A DNA stretch of 64,000 bases from Kribbella pratensis (GTDB lineage: Bacteria > Actinomycetota > Actinomycetes > Propionibacteriales > Kribbellaceae), in the NCBI RefSeq assembly GCF_004365355.1, contig NZ_SODP01000002.1, positions 1,795,846 through 1,859,845 on the forward strand, in the 5' to 3' direction. Positions 39,710 through 48,857 of this stretch are shown here, one piece after another. The notes under the pieces are model-generated. The model was not told the origin of the DNA. It ran no database searches and was given only the letters and a program-made list of their open reading frames with translations. Position 1 is the stretch's first letter. Each line of letters starts with the position of its first letter. The translations under genes and the position numbers were made by a program.

Positions 39710-40185
39710 GAGTAGACGTCGAGGGTGATTCTCGGGTCGTTCAGGTTGTTGATGGCTTGGATCAGGATGTCGGCTTGTGGGTCGTTGCGGTCAACCAGCA
39801 TCACGAGGCGGTTGGTGTAGTGGTCGACGCCGCCGCTGATGCCGGTGGTGCCGGTCCACGTGGTCTGGTGTTCGAGTAGGCGGGAGGAGAGTTCCTGCAG
39901 TTCCTCGGCGGAGTACTGGACCTGGACGAACAGGACGCGCAACCACGTCGGGCTCGTGACCAGAAGGAGGAGCCGGGCCTGTTGAAGGGCGTCCTCCGTG
40001 GTCATCTGCACTGTGAGAGTTGTGGACTCGGAGTCCCACAGCATGCCGCCGTCGTACGCCGTCAACGGCTCCAGCAGGGCCCGAATCCGATCCATCTCTT
40101 CGCTGGCCAGCGCCTCACCCGTGATATCCAGCGGCAACCACTCGCTTGCATCTGGATCCGGCCCCCACTCCTTGTCCACAACCAC
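39706..40185 (-). CDS. Hypothetical protein, 159 aa
   Basis: Not recognised. It has a regular alpha/beta sequence: SEWLPLDITGEALASEEMDRI, LLEPLTAYDGGMLWDSESTTLTVQM, QQARLLLLVTSPTWLRVLFVQV, then NRLVMLVDRNDPQADILIQAINNL. No motif or signal. It is convergent with the esterase gene (4-bp overlap of stops) and upstream of nothing obvious; the GNAT gene lies 15 bp upstream on the same strand, so it may be the last gene of the 41187-39706 transcript. Confidence 0.6.
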   Translation of the reverse strand: MVVDKEWGPDPDASEWLPLDITGEALASEEMDRIRALLEPLTAYDGGMLWDSESTTLTVQMTTEDALQQARLLLLVTSPTWLRVLFVQVQYSAEELQELSSRLLEHQTTWTGTTGISGGVDHYTNRLVMLVDRNDPQADILIQAINNLNDPRITLDVYS

Positions 40186-40199
40186 AGGCTAAGCAGCGA

Positions 40200-40604
40200 C
40201 TACAGCAGGAACCAGTAGTTGACTGTTGGGCCCTGCGTGGCGAGGCCACCGCCCACGGAGTCGTAGAGGTTGCGGGCTGGGGTGTTGTTGGCGCCGGTGG
40301 TGAGGAACATTTTGGTGGCGCCGGCCGACCGGCCGGCGGTCATGAAGGTTGTGAGGAGCACGCGGCCAACGCCCTGCCGGCGGTGAGAATCGGCGACGGC
40401 GAGGTGGTGCAGGTAGAGCATCGAGGCGCCGTCGGGGCGAGGGAGCTGATAGCCCCAGCACCAGCCGGTGATCTCGTCATCCGTTGTTGCCACGAAGATC
40501 AGCGTGCCGGGCGTTTCGAGGTAGGTGGTGTCGGCATCGGTCTTCAGGAACGTGTGGACAGCGCGGGCGAGTAGGTCGCGGTCGGGGGTGAGGATCTCAG
40601 GCAT
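40200..40604 (-). CDS. GNAT-family N-acetyltransferase
   Basis: A 134-aa acetyltransferase. Acetyl-CoA motif A is LYLHHLAVADSHRRQGVGRVLLTTF, preceded by TLIFVATTDDEITGWCWGYQLP and followed by ATKMFLTTGANNTPARNLYDSVGG. This resembles AAC(3)-I-like aminoglycoside acetyltransferases and general protein acetyltransferases; the acceptor is not known. ATG 40604 overlaps the end of the upstream methyltransferase gene by 8 bp, so they are coupled. Confidence 0.83.
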   Translation of the reverse strand: MPEILTPDRDLLARAVHTFLKTDADTTYLETPGTLIFVATTDDEITGWCWGYQLPRPDGASMLYLHHLAVADSHRRQGVGRVLLTTFMTAGRSAGATKMFLTTGANNTPARNLYDSVGGGLATQGPTVNYWFLL

Positions 40605-41187
40605 TGGGCCGGGTCCAGAGGATTGAGTAGCGGTAGAGGAGGTGGCGGCGGTAGGTCGAGCCGGGGAGGAGTTCGGCGGCCAGGGCCTGCATGTATGGGT
40701 AGGTTACGGGCGGCGGCCACACGATGGGGGAAGGGTGTTCCCACTTGCCCTTCGCGACGCGGTGGGCGGTGCTTACGGCGGCAGCGGCCAGGGCGTACGG
40801 CGCGTCGCGGGGCATCGTCGTGCGGGCCAGGCCGACGATGGCCAGCACCCCACCCGGTCGCACCAACGAGCGCATTCGCAGCAGGCCCGCGCGGGCGTCG
40901 ACGTGGTGCAGGGTTGCGACCGAGGCGATCACGTCGTACGACGCCGGCTCCAGCGGATACTCCAAGAAGTCCCCGTGCACATATGAGATGTCGTCGCCGT
41001 ACCCGCGGGCCAGCTCCAGGCTCGGCGTGTCGAGGTCGATCCCGGTGACGGCCGGTACGACGCGGCGCAGATCGCGGGACAGCATGCCCTCGCCGCAGCC
41101 GATGTCCAGCGCAGACGTGGCGCCCGGCGGGACGGCGCGCAGAATGCGTGAGTGGTAGTGGATGTTGTGGTTCCACCGCTGGCTCAT
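40597..41187 (-). CDS. SAM-dependent methyltransferase
   Basis: A 196-aa class I methyltransferase. Motif I is TSALDIGCGEGMLSRDLRRV, the acidic loop VTGIDLDTPSLELAR, and the later motif ASYDVIASVATLHHVDARAGL plus LVRPGGVLAIVGLAR. The start HNIHYHSRILRAVPPGATS is typical of Streptomyces-type methyltransferases acting on small molecules. ATG 41187 was chosen for this block. It diverges from the BTAD regulator, so the 48-bp gap holds both promoters; CCTACGATC at 41214-41222 is a likely -10 element for the regulator. Confidence 0.86.
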   Translation of the reverse strand: MSQRWNHNIHYHSRILRAVPPGATSALDIGCGEGMLSRDLRRVVPAVTGIDLDTPSLELARGYGDDISYVHGDFLEYPLEPASYDVIASVATLHHVDARAGLLRMRSLVRPGGVLAIVGLARTTMPRDAPYALAAAAVSTAHRVAKGKWEHPSPIVWPPPVTYPYMQALAAELLPGSTYRRHLLYRYSILWTRPNA

Positions 41188-41235
41188 CCGCCCATCCTCG
41201 CCGAAGGCGGGGCCTACGATCGTGGGGGGAGGGTG

Positions 41236-44200
41236 ATGGTGCGGATCCAACTGCTCGGTGGTTTCGCTGTCGATCGCGGGGGGCGATCCGTCGATCCGAC
41301 GGTGTGGCGGCTGCGCAAGGCGCGGACGCTGGTCAAGCTGCTCGCGTTGACGCGCGATCAGCGGCTGCATCGCGACGTACTGCTCGAGGCGCTCTGGCCG
41401 GACCGGCCGTCGACGTCGGCGGTCAACAACCTCCACCAAGCTCTGCACGTCGGACGGAGGGCGCTCGCGGGCGACGAGCCGAGCAACGGCCTGCTGGAGC
41501 TGCGCGACGACTTCGTCGTACTGCTCGCGGACGGGCTCGTCGACGTCGACGTACGGACGTTCGAACGACTCGCTGCGCTGGGTCGGATCAGCGGCGACCT
41601 GGCCGATCTCCGCGCCGCAGTCGCCGCGTACACAGGCGACCTGCTGCCGGAGGACAGGTTCGAGGACTGGGCCGTCCGGCCGCGCGAGGAACTCCGCGCG
41701 ACCTTCGGCAACCTCCTCGTCGACTTCGCAGACGCGGCCGCAGCGGATGGGCATGAGGCCGAGGCGCTCGACGCCCTGACGCGCGCACTCGCCATCGATC
41801 CGCTGCACGAACACGGCGTCCGCAGCCTGATGCGACGGCTCGCGGCCACGGGCCGTTCGTCGGAAGCCTTGGCGCAGTACGAACGCCTGAGAAGCGACCT
41901 GCGGACGGCGTACGGTACCGATCCGGACCCTGACACCCAGCGCGTGTACCAAGAACTGCTGACCGGCACCGGCACCGTCACCGTCGACAAGCAACCGCGG
42001 CACAACCTCGCGCCGGCCCTAACGAGTTTCGTCGGCCGTGAGCGCGAGATCGCGGACGTCCATCGCCTGATGGAGCAGGGCCGCCTGGTCACCCTCACCG
42101 GCGTCGGCGGTGCCGGCAAGACCCGCTTGGCGGAGGAGGCCGCGCGCCGACTCGTCGACTCGTACGCCGATGGCGTGTGGATCGCCGACCTCGTACCGGT
42201 GGCAGATCCGCACCTCGTCGCCGACAGCGTCGCGGCCGCGCTAGGCCTCGACCCGGCCGCCGGCTCGGACTCGACGCGCACCCTGATCACCCGGCTCGCT
42301 CCACGCAATCTCCTTCTAGTACTCGACAACTGCGAACATCTCCTGGCCGCCTGTGCCGGACTGGCAAGCGCAGTACGACGAAGCTGCCCCGGCGTCAGCC
42401 TGCTCGCGACGAGCCGCGAACCCCTGCACGCTCCGGGCGAGGTGACGTTCCGCGTCCCGTCTCTCGAGCTTCCCGAGCCAACGGATGCGCTCGACCGGCT
42501 CCGCACGCTCTCGTCGGTAAGGCTCTTCGTCGACCGAGCCCAGGACGTCCGGCCCGGCTTCACCCTCGACGCCACCAATGCCGCCGCAGTCGTAGAGATC
42601 TGTCGTTGCCTCGACGGCATTCCGCTCGCCCTGGAGTTGGCCGCCGCCCGCGCCTCGCATCTGGAGGCCGCAGAGATCGCCGCACGTCTGGGCGAAGCAC
42701 TCTCCCTGCTCGGCCGTCCCGGTGAGGTCACCCGCCACGCGACGCTGCGAGCGACCCTCGAGTGGAGTCATGCCTTGCTGTCGGACGACGAGCAGGTGCT
42801 GCTGCGCCGGCTTGCGGTCTTCGCCGGCAGCTTCTCGCTTCGGTCCGCCGAGCAGGTGTGCGCCGACGAACGTCTGCCTAGCTCAGATGTTCTGGACATC
42901 CTCGGCCGCCTGGTCGACAAGTCGCTACTGCTGGTCGACCACGACGGGCAACGCTCCCGCTACAGACTCCTGGAGACGATTCGCCTGTTCGCGCGTGAGC
43001 GTCTGGTCGCGGCACACGAGGCCGCCGAGATGGAGGCGGCGCACTGCAAGCACTTCCTGGAGTTGGCGGCCGACGAGGATCCCGAGCGAGCCGGCGTGGT
43101 GGTCGAACGTCCTCAGTTGCTCGACGCCGATCACGACAACCTCCGCGCCGCGCTCAACTGGGCGCTCCGCCATGATCACGAGCGGGCTTTGCTGCTCGGG
43201 CTCAGCCTCTCGCCGTACTGGTTGGCACGAGGGCACTTCTCCGAAGGTGCCGGCTGGCTCGAGCGCGTTCTCGACGTCGCCGTCGAACCGTCGCGCGAGC
43301 GAGCGCGTGCCATCTTCGCGCTGTCGATCCTGCTCGCCCGGAGCGGGCTGGCCGACCGGCTCCCACGACTCGGCGACGAGGCAGTCGCCGTCGCCTATCA
43401 GTCCGGAGACCAGGTCGACCTGGTCTCCACCCGGATACTGCGCGGCACGCTGCTGCTCGGGAGCAGTGATCTCGACGAGATCGAACAGACCGCGCTGGAC
43501 TCGCTCGCGGCGGCCGACTCCCTCGGAGTGGAGCCCCTCGCCGCGGCCGCACAAAACCTGGTCGCGATGACCGCCCTGTTCCGCGAGGACGCCCAACTCG
43601 CGCAGGAACGCTTCGAAGAATGCCTGCGGCGGCTCGGGCAGATCGATCCGAACACGACCCGGTTCTTCCCCGCCGTCACGATGTGTCTGCCGCTCGCACC
43701 GATCGACGGCTGGTGGATCCCGGTGTTCGAGGAGACCTTCCTGATCGGTCGACGGGTCGGCGCCGTCCAGGGCACCGGCTACGCGCTGTCCGGCTTGGCC
43801 GACGCCCACCGCCTGACGAGAAACCTCGACGCCGCACAGGACGCCGTACGGCGGTCCGTGGACACCTTCACCGGAATCGACGATGCGTCCGGGCTCGGCC
43901 ATGCCCTCAACCATCTCGGCTGCATCGAACGTGACCAGGGACTGTTCGGTCCGGCCGAGAAGCACCTGCGCGAGGCGCTCCGGATCCGGGAGCAACTCGG
44001 AGATCGCCGCGGCGAGAGCCTGACGCTTGCCAACCTCGGTCTGCTCGCGGCGGCGGCCGGCGATCCCGGGACAGGAAGACGGCTTACACGCGCGGCCCTC
44101 GACCGCGGCGAGGCGGTCGACGATGCACCCGCCGCGGGTGGCGCTCTGCTGAACCTGGCAGTCGTCGAGTTGTACGCCGGCGAGCGTCGTACCGCACGGA

Positions 44201-44406
44201 TCCTGACCGAACAGGCGGTCGAAGCCTTTCACCCGCAGGGCTATCTGCGACTCGAGGCGTGGACGCGGCTGCTCGCGGCCGAGCTCGCCGTCGAGGACGG
44301 TGACACTGAGGTGGTCACCAGGCACGGTCCGGCGGCCTTGGAGATCTTCACCCGGCTGGGCTGCCGCATCGGCACGCCGCGCGCCGCCCTGCTCATGGGC
44401 CGCTAA
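41236..44406 (+). CDS. BTAD / NB-ARC transcriptional regulator (AfsR-like)
   Basis: A 1056-aa regulator. Residues 1-95 are a winged helix (VRIQLLGGFAVDRGGRSVDP, LRKARTLVKLLALTRDQRLH), 96-245 the bacterial transcriptional activator domain (FERLAALGRISGDLADL, EALDALTRALAIDPLHEHG), then the NB-ARC ATPase with P-loop TGVGGAGKTRLAEEA near residue 290 and LLVLDNCEHLL, and a C-terminal half of TPR-like repeats. It resembles AfsR/SARP-type activators that control secondary metabolism or stress. ATG 41236 follows a GGGGGGAGGG ribosome site. Possible targets are the oxidoreductase 44493 and the methyltransferase. Confidence 0.87.
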   Translation: MVRIQLLGGFAVDRGGRSVDPTVWRLRKARTLVKLLALTRDQRLHRDVLLEALWPDRPSTSAVNNLHQALHVGRRALAGDEPSNGLLELRDDFVVLLADGLVDVDVRTFERLAALGRISGDLADLRAAVAAYTGDLLPEDRFEDWAVRPREELRATFGNLLVDFADAAAADGHEAEALDALTRALAIDPLHEHGVRSLMRRLAATGRSSEALAQYERLRSDLRTAYGTDPDPDTQRVYQELLTGTGTVTVDKQPRHNLAPALTSFVGREREIADVHRLMEQGRLVTLTGVGGAGKTRLAEEAARRLVDSYADGVWIADLVPVADPHLVADSVAAALGLDPAAGSDSTRTLITRLAPRNLLLVLDNCEHLLAACAGLASAVRRSCPGVSLLATSREPLHAPGEVTFRVPSLELPEPTDALDRLRTLSSVRLFVDRAQDVRPGFTLDATNAAAVVEICRCLDGIPLALELAAARASHLEAAEIAARLGEALSLLGRPGEVTRHATLRATLEWSHALLSDDEQVLLRRLAVFAGSFSLRSAEQVCADERLPSSDVLDILGRLVDKSLLLVDHDGQRSRYRLLETIRLFARERLVAAHEAAEMEAAHCKHFLELAADEDPERAGVVVERPQLLDADHDNLRAALNWALRHDHERALLLGLSLSPYWLARGHFSEGAGWLERVLDVAVEPSRERARAIFALSILLARSGLADRLPRLGDEAVAVAYQSGDQVDLVSTRILRGTLLLGSSDLDEIEQTALDSLAAADSLGVEPLAAAAQNLVAMTALFREDAQLAQERFEECLRRLGQIDPNTTRFFPAVTMCLPLAPIDGWWIPVFEETFLIGRRVGAVQGTGYALSGLADAHRLTRNLDAAQDAVRRSVDTFTGIDDASGLGHALNHLGCIERDQGLFGPAEKHLREALRIREQLGDRRGESLTLANLGLLAAAAGDPGTGRRLTRAALDRGEAVDDAPAAGGALLNLAVVELYAGERRTARILTEQAVEAFHPQGYLRLEAWTRLLAAELAVEDGDTEVVTRHGPAALEIFTRLGCRIGTPRAALLMGR

Positions 44407-44492
44407 GTCACGCTAAGCGATTGCGAAGAGGTCCTTCCTAGTGTCGTTGTCAGGCCGGGAAACGTCCTGGCTGGAACGAATCAGGAGTGGAA

Positions 44493-45902
44493 ATGACAAC
44501 GACGCAAGCGCGGCAGGACACGCTCGGGGAGGCTACCCTCGGTGAACTTGCCGAAGGACTTCGTGGCGAGCTGATCCGCCCGGCCGACCCGTCGTACGAC
44601 GATGCGCGGTCGATCTGGAACGCAGCGCATGACAAGCGACCGGCGCTCATCGTCCGGTGCAAAGGGGTGGCCGACGTCATCCGGGCCGTGGAGTTCGCCC
44701 GGAGCGAGGGGTTGACGTTGGCCGTCCGGGGCGGCGGTCACAGCATCCCCGGATTCTCGACCACCGACGGCGGCATCGTGATCGACCTGTCACCGATGAA
44801 CTCGGTCCGGATCGATCCCGATCGACGGCAGATCGTGGCGCAGGGCGGTTGCACGTGGGGAGACGTGGACGCCGAAGCGCAGGCCTTCGGGCTGGCCGTC
44901 ACCGGCGGGCTGGTGTCGTCGACCGGAGTCGCCGGCTTCACGCTCGGCGGCGGGATCGGCTGGCTCGTCCGCAAGGCAGGCCTGGCCTGCGACAACCTCA
45001 TCGGGGCCGACATCGTCACCGCAGACGGTCAGTACCTGCACACGAGTGAGACCGAGAACCCCGAGTTGCTCTGGGCATTGCGGGGCGGTGGCGGCAACTT
45101 CGGTGTCGTCACATCCTTCGAGTTCAAGGCCTATGAGGTCGGTCCGACGGTCTTCGCGGGACTCGTCTTCTACCCGGGCGATCGCGCTGCCGACGTACTG
45201 CGTGGCTTCGGTACTGCGGCTGCCTCGGCCCCGGACGACCTGTCGTTGGCGATCAACCTCACCACCGCGCCGCCGTTGCCGTTCCTGCCGGAAGAGGTTC
45301 ACGGCAAGCCGATCGTCGCCGTACTGGGGATGTGGTCCGGGCAGCCGGACGCGGGTGACGCCGCGACCCGGCCGTTCCGCGAACTCGCACCGGTCGTCGC
45401 CGATCTGTTCGGACCGATGCCGTACAACGCGATGCAGACGCTGCTCGATCCGCTGTTCCCACGCGGTCTGCGGAACTACTTCCGTTCAGCGTTCTTCGCC
45501 GACCTCGGTCCGACGACGGTCGACGCGCTCGTCGCCGCGCACTCCGCAGTACCGAATGGTCTGTCGGAGCTCCACGTCCACCATCTGGGTGGCGCGATGG
45601 GCAGGGTGCCGGCCGACGCCACTGCGTTCGGCACCCGCGACCGCGAGTACATCCTCAACGTCGTCGCCCGGAGCGAGGACGCGGCCGGGTACGACGCGGC
45701 CGTCGAGTGGGCTCGATCGGCTGGGAGTTCGCTCGGGCCGAGCGCGGCGTCGTACGTGAACTTCACCGGTGAGACCAACGAGGACATCGTCCGGGCGTCC
45801 TACCCGGCGGCGACCTACGAACGGCTCGTGCGCGTCAAGAACACCTACGACCCGACGAACCTGTTCCACCTCAACCAGAACATCCGCCCGGCCAGCGCCT
45901 AG
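44493..45902 (+). CDS. FAD-binding (BBE-type) oxidoreductase
   Basis: A 469-aa berberine-bridge-type flavoprotein. LAVRGGGHSIPGFSTTDGGIVIDL holds the His that anchors FAD covalently; the cysteine of the bicovalent members is absent (GLVSSTGVAGFTLGGGIGWL), so FAD is bound through one link. The C-terminal BBE motif is VRVKNTYDPTNLFHLNQNI. Substrate unknown; relatives oxidise sugars or alkaloid-like compounds. AGGAG lies 5 bp before ATG 44493. It follows the BTAD regulator by 86 bp and could be its target. Confidence 0.88.
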   Translation: MTTTQARQDTLGEATLGELAEGLRGELIRPADPSYDDARSIWNAAHDKRPALIVRCKGVADVIRAVEFARSEGLTLAVRGGGHSIPGFSTTDGGIVIDLSPMNSVRIDPDRRQIVAQGGCTWGDVDAEAQAFGLAVTGGLVSSTGVAGFTLGGGIGWLVRKAGLACDNLIGADIVTADGQYLHTSETENPELLWALRGGGGNFGVVTSFEFKAYEVGPTVFAGLVFYPGDRAADVLRGFGTAAASAPDDLSLAINLTTAPPLPFLPEEVHGKPIVAVLGMWSGQPDAGDAATRPFRELAPVVADLFGPMPYNAMQTLLDPLFPRGLRNYFRSAFFADLGPTTVDALVAAHSAVPNGLSELHVHHLGGAMGRVPADATAFGTRDREYILNVVARSEDAAGYDAAVEWARSAGSSLGPSAASYVNFTGETNEDIVRASYPAATYERLVRVKNTYDPTNLFHLNQNIRPASA

Positions 45903-45903
45903 G

Positions 45904-47115
45904 TCACCGGGTGCAGGACATCGCGGCAGGGCGTCCGGCGAAGCGGTCTGCGGTCCAGGCGAGGATGTCTGGCATGGCGCCGTCGTCGATGCCCTGCACC
46001 CACGGGTAGGTGTCGTGCTCGAGGCCGGGGTACGTCTTGTACGTGAGTCGCGTCCCGAGCCGGCACTGCTGGTTCGCGATCCGGTCGGTCACCCCGACGG
46101 GAACGACGGTGTCGGCTTGGCCCTGGAGCAGCAGGACCGGTCCGCCGAGCGGCCGGGTCCCGGTCGAGTTGACCAGCAGGTACTGACGGAAGGCGGGATC
46201 AGTCGAGTACGCCGGCGTGACCAGCTGCGGCCCGGTCAGGTCGGCGTACGCCGTGAATGCCGCGTTCAGGCAGCCGATCGCGGTGATGCCGATCCGGGAG
46301 TACGCCTCGGGGCTGAGTAGCCGCCGGGGCTGGATCTTCGGGTCGCTGAAGTGCGCGCCCTGGGCAATCATCGCGGCGAAGGCGCCGTACCCCGGAGTCG
46401 CGGCCACGTGGTCGACGACCTCGGACAGGTTTGCGACCGGCGACGTGAGGACGGCACCGAGGTACCCGGGCTGCGGGTGGAGGCGCTGCCGCTCGGCGAC
46501 GCCCATCGCGGCACCGCCACCCTGCGAGTGACCCCACAGCACCCACCGCGGCGACAGGTCCGGCCGCACGCGGCGGGCCGCTTGCTGCGCGTAGGTGACG
46601 TCGTTGGCTTCCGCGGTCTTGTTGACGAGCTCAGGCCTGCCATCGGTGCCGAGGCCGGCGTAATCAGGCGCAACGACCGCGAAGCCGCGGTTGACGAAGT
46701 CCATCATCTGGTTGCCGTGGTAGAGGTCCTTCATCAGCGACGGCGCACACGGCCGGCCGATTCCGCTGGCGCCGTGCGCGTCCACCACGACCGGCCAGCC
46801 GCCGGCCGGTGTCGTGCCGTCCGGCACCAGAACGACTGCGGTCGCGGCCACATCGCGGCCGGTCGAGGTCCGCGAGTGGTACATGATCCGGGTCGCCGGT
46901 CCGGCGGTGTAGTCGGACGTCACCTGCCGACGGATCACCGAGCCGGGCGGTGCCCAGGGCAACGGAGCGGGCGCGTCGTAGAACGAGGTCCGCGGTACGG
47001 CGTTCTGCTGTTGCAGCTCGAGCTGGCATTGCACGTTGCAATCGGCCGCCTGGGCCGGCGCGGCCAGACCGGTCGCCACCGTAGCCGCGGCGATCAGGGT
47101 GATGAGGTGTCGCAC
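45904..47115 (-). CDS. Secreted lipase/esterase (secretory lipase family)
   Basis: A 403-aa exported alpha/beta hydrolase. The signal peptide HLITLIAAATVATGLAAPAQA is followed by CNVQCQ. The nucleophile elbow is VLWGHSQGGGAAMG, the acid LLLQGQADTVVPVG and the His LEHDTYPWVQG; GWPVVVDAHGASG is the oxyanion loop. It matches the family of secretory (Candida LIP-like) lipases found in actinobacteria, acting outside the cell on acyl esters. GTG 47115 follows GGAG by 6 bp and gives a clean signal peptide; the longer frame upstream has none. Confidence 0.88.
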   Translation of the reverse strand: MRHLITLIAAATVATGLAAPAQAADCNVQCQLELQQQNAVPRTSFYDAPAPLPWAPPGSVIRRQVTSDYTAGPATRIMYHSRTSTGRDVAATAVVLVPDGTTPAGGWPVVVDAHGASGIGRPCAPSLMKDLYHGNQMMDFVNRGFAVVAPDYAGLGTDGRPELVNKTAEANDVTYAQQAARRVRPDLSPRWVLWGHSQGGGAAMGVAERQRLHPQPGYLGAVLTSPVANLSEVVDHVAATPGYGAFAAMIAQGAHFSDPKIQPRRLLSPEAYSRIGITAIGCLNAAFTAYADLTGPQLVTPAYSTDPAFRQYLLVNSTGTRPLGGPVLLLQGQADTVVPVGVTDRIANQQCRLGTRLTYKTYPGLEHDTYPWVQGIDDGAMPDILAWTADRFAGRPAAMSCTR

Positions 47116-47226
47116 GTCGATCTCCAGAATGCTTGGACCCACCCCCGACGGGTTGGCCACCGCACCCCAGGACACCGCCCGGCCTCACGCCTGTGACGTC
47201 GCGGCTGGTGATCTACCTCTCAGAAG

Positions 47227-47457
47227 TCAGTCGCGCTTCAGGGCGGCGTCGATGACGGCGATCAGGACTTGGTCGTCGTCGGCCCGCCAGGTGTGCGACC
47301 GTTCGCAGGTCCACTGGTCCGGCTCGGTCGGTACGACGCAGCCGAAAAGGCGGACCTTGCCGGCGGCCGCCGCCTCCCGGGCGACGCGGGTCGGGAGGCC
47401 GTACAGAATCGGCACTCCTCGTTCCCCGCAAACCGGGCACTCCGGCGCATTCGCCAT
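47227..47457 (-). CDS. Small zinc-ribbon protein, hypothetical
   Basis: A 76-aa protein. Two Cys pairs form a treble-clef-like site (CPVCGERGVPILYG and TCERSHTW with an intervening GCVVPTEPDQW). Between them is a basic helix (TRVAREAAAAGKVRLF). Homologous small proteins are common in actinobacteria but uncharacterised. ATG 47457 is the start. It lies between the lipase and the MarR gene on the same strand. Confidence 0.62.
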   Translation of the reverse strand: MANAPECPVCGERGVPILYGLPTRVAREAAAAGKVRLFGCVVPTEPDQWTCERSHTWRADDDQVLIAVIDAALKRD

Positions 47458-47487
47458 ACCCCCAGCGTACGGCGGAAGCGTTCCGGC

Positions 47488-47910
47488 TCACGCGAGGTCT
47501 GACACCAGCACCTGCTGGATCTTCGTCAGGGCCTTGATCAGGTGGGCGCGTTCGGCCTGAGTGAGGGTCGCGGTGATCCGGTCCTCGAGGGCCTGGCGTT
47601 CGGCCTCGATCGGCTCCTGCAAGGCACGGCCGGCCGGGGTCAGCCAGAGCCGGACCAGGCGGTTGTCGTGGGGGTCCGGTCGGCGTTCGAGCAGGCCCGA
47701 GTCCGCGAGACGGGTGGCGAGTTTGGTGACGGCGGGTGTGGTGACGTTGACCGCCGCGGCGATCTCGCCCGGCGTACGCCCGTCCTCGGCCCACAACGCC
47801 GCGAGCAGATGATCCTGCCCGAGCCGCAGCCCGTGACGTTGGACGGCGGCGTCCGCCGCGGCGCGCAGCAACTTGGACGTCTTGCTGTGCAACTCCAGGA
47901 ACTCGGGCAT
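47488..47910 (-). CDS. MarR-family transcriptional regulator
   Basis: A 140-aa winged-helix regulator: HGLRLGQDHLLAALWAEDG, TPGEIAAAVNVTTPAVTKLATRLADSGLLERR, and the wing PHDNRLVRLWLTPAGR. The C-terminal helix ERAHLIKALTKIQQVLV forms the dimer interface. It diverges from the NmrA gene across a gap with a perfect 14-bp-arm palindrome, the classical setup for repressing both. Ligand unknown; a phenolic or redox signal is common in this family. Confidence 0.88.
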   Translation of the reverse strand: MPEFLELHSKTSKLLRAAADAAVQRHGLRLGQDHLLAALWAEDGRTPGEIAAAVNVTTPAVTKLATRLADSGLLERRPDPHDNRLVRLWLTPAGRALQEPIEAERQALEDRITATLTQAERAHLIKALTKIQQVLVSDLA

Positions 47911-47935
47911 CGGGCACTCCTTGACGATCAGATCG

Positions 47936-47975
47936 TTTACCGGTTAACGTTCTCGCCGAATCGTTAACCGGTAAA
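47936..47975. promoter_or_regulatory. Palindromic MarR operator
   Basis: Arms TTTACCGGTTAACG and CGTTAACCGGTAAA are perfect complements around a 12-bp spacer. Each arm also contains the partly self-complementary ACCGGTTAAC core. It lies 26 bp before the MarR start and 11 bp before the NmrA start. Confidence 0.75.
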
Positions 47976-47985
47976 GGAGTCTGCC

Positions 47986-48810
47986 ATGCTACTCATCACC
48001 GGCGCAGGAGGACACATCGGCCGCGAGCTCGTCGGCGAGCTCAACCGCCGCGGCGCCGACTTCCGCGCCCTGGTCCGCAGCGCGCGCCCCGATCTCCCCG
48101 CGGAGCAACAGATCGGCGACCTGGACGGACCGCTCGATCTGCACGGCGTCGACAAGGTGTTCCTGCTCGTCCCCGGCACGGGCCTCGACCACACCGTCAA
48201 CGTGGTCGCCGCAGCCCGCGAGGCCGGAGTACGGCATCTCGTCTACCTCTCGTCGTACGCCGTGCTCGGCGACCCGATCCCCGCGATGGGGCACTGGCAT
48301 CACGAGCGCGAGCAGCTCATCCGCAACTCGGGGATCCCGGCAACCTTCCTCCGGCCGACCGGCTTCATGACGAACGCCGTCGACTGGCTGCCGACGATCC
48401 GCGCCGGCGGCTACGTGCTCGACCCGATCGGCCCGGGCCGGTCCGCGCCGATCGATCCGGCGGACATCGCGGCCGTCGCGGCGGCCGTTCTCACCGAGGA
48501 CGGGCACGAGAAGCAGGAGTACACCCTGACCGGTCCCGAGGCGTTCACGCTCGCCGAGCAGGTCGCGATCCTCGGCGAGGCGATCGGCCGCAGGCTCGAC
48601 GTACGACCGATCGAGACCCCGGAAGAGGCGGTCCGCTTCCGCTACCCCGACGGCGCGCCGCCGGACCTGGCAGCGGCGATCGTCGAGGGCCTGCAGCTCA
48701 TGCGCGCCGATACGGTCGGCCTCCGCACGGACGCCGTACGCCGCCTCACCAGGCGCGAACCACGGACGTTCGCGGCCTGGTGCGGCGACAATGTGCGGTT
48801 GTTCAAGTAG
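47986..48810 (+). CDS. NmrA-like NAD(P)-binding protein
   Basis: A 274-aa atypical short-chain dehydrogenase. The dinucleotide motif is LLITGAGGHIGRELVGEL, followed by VDKVFLLVPGTGLDHT, HLVYLSSYAVLGDPIPAMGHWHHE (the active-site region, here without YxxxK) and the C-terminal substrate part. Relatives include quinone reductases and NmrA-type redox sensors. ATG 47986 has GGAG 8 bp upstream. It is probably repressed by the divergent MarR protein. Confidence 0.86.
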   Translation: MLLITGAGGHIGRELVGELNRRGADFRALVRSARPDLPAEQQIGDLDGPLDLHGVDKVFLLVPGTGLDHTVNVVAAAREAGVRHLVYLSSYAVLGDPIPAMGHWHHEREQLIRNSGIPATFLRPTGFMTNAVDWLPTIRAGGYVLDPIGPGRSAPIDPADIAAVAAAVLTEDGHEKQEYTLTGPEAFTLAEQVAILGEAIGRRLDVRPIETPEEAVRFRYPDGAPPDLAAAIVEGLQLMRADTVGLRTDAVRRLTRREPRTFAAWCGDNVRLFK

Positions 48811-48857
48811 CTCCGCAGTACCGGCCTGGTGAGGCATGGTCAGTACTGCGCAGCCGC

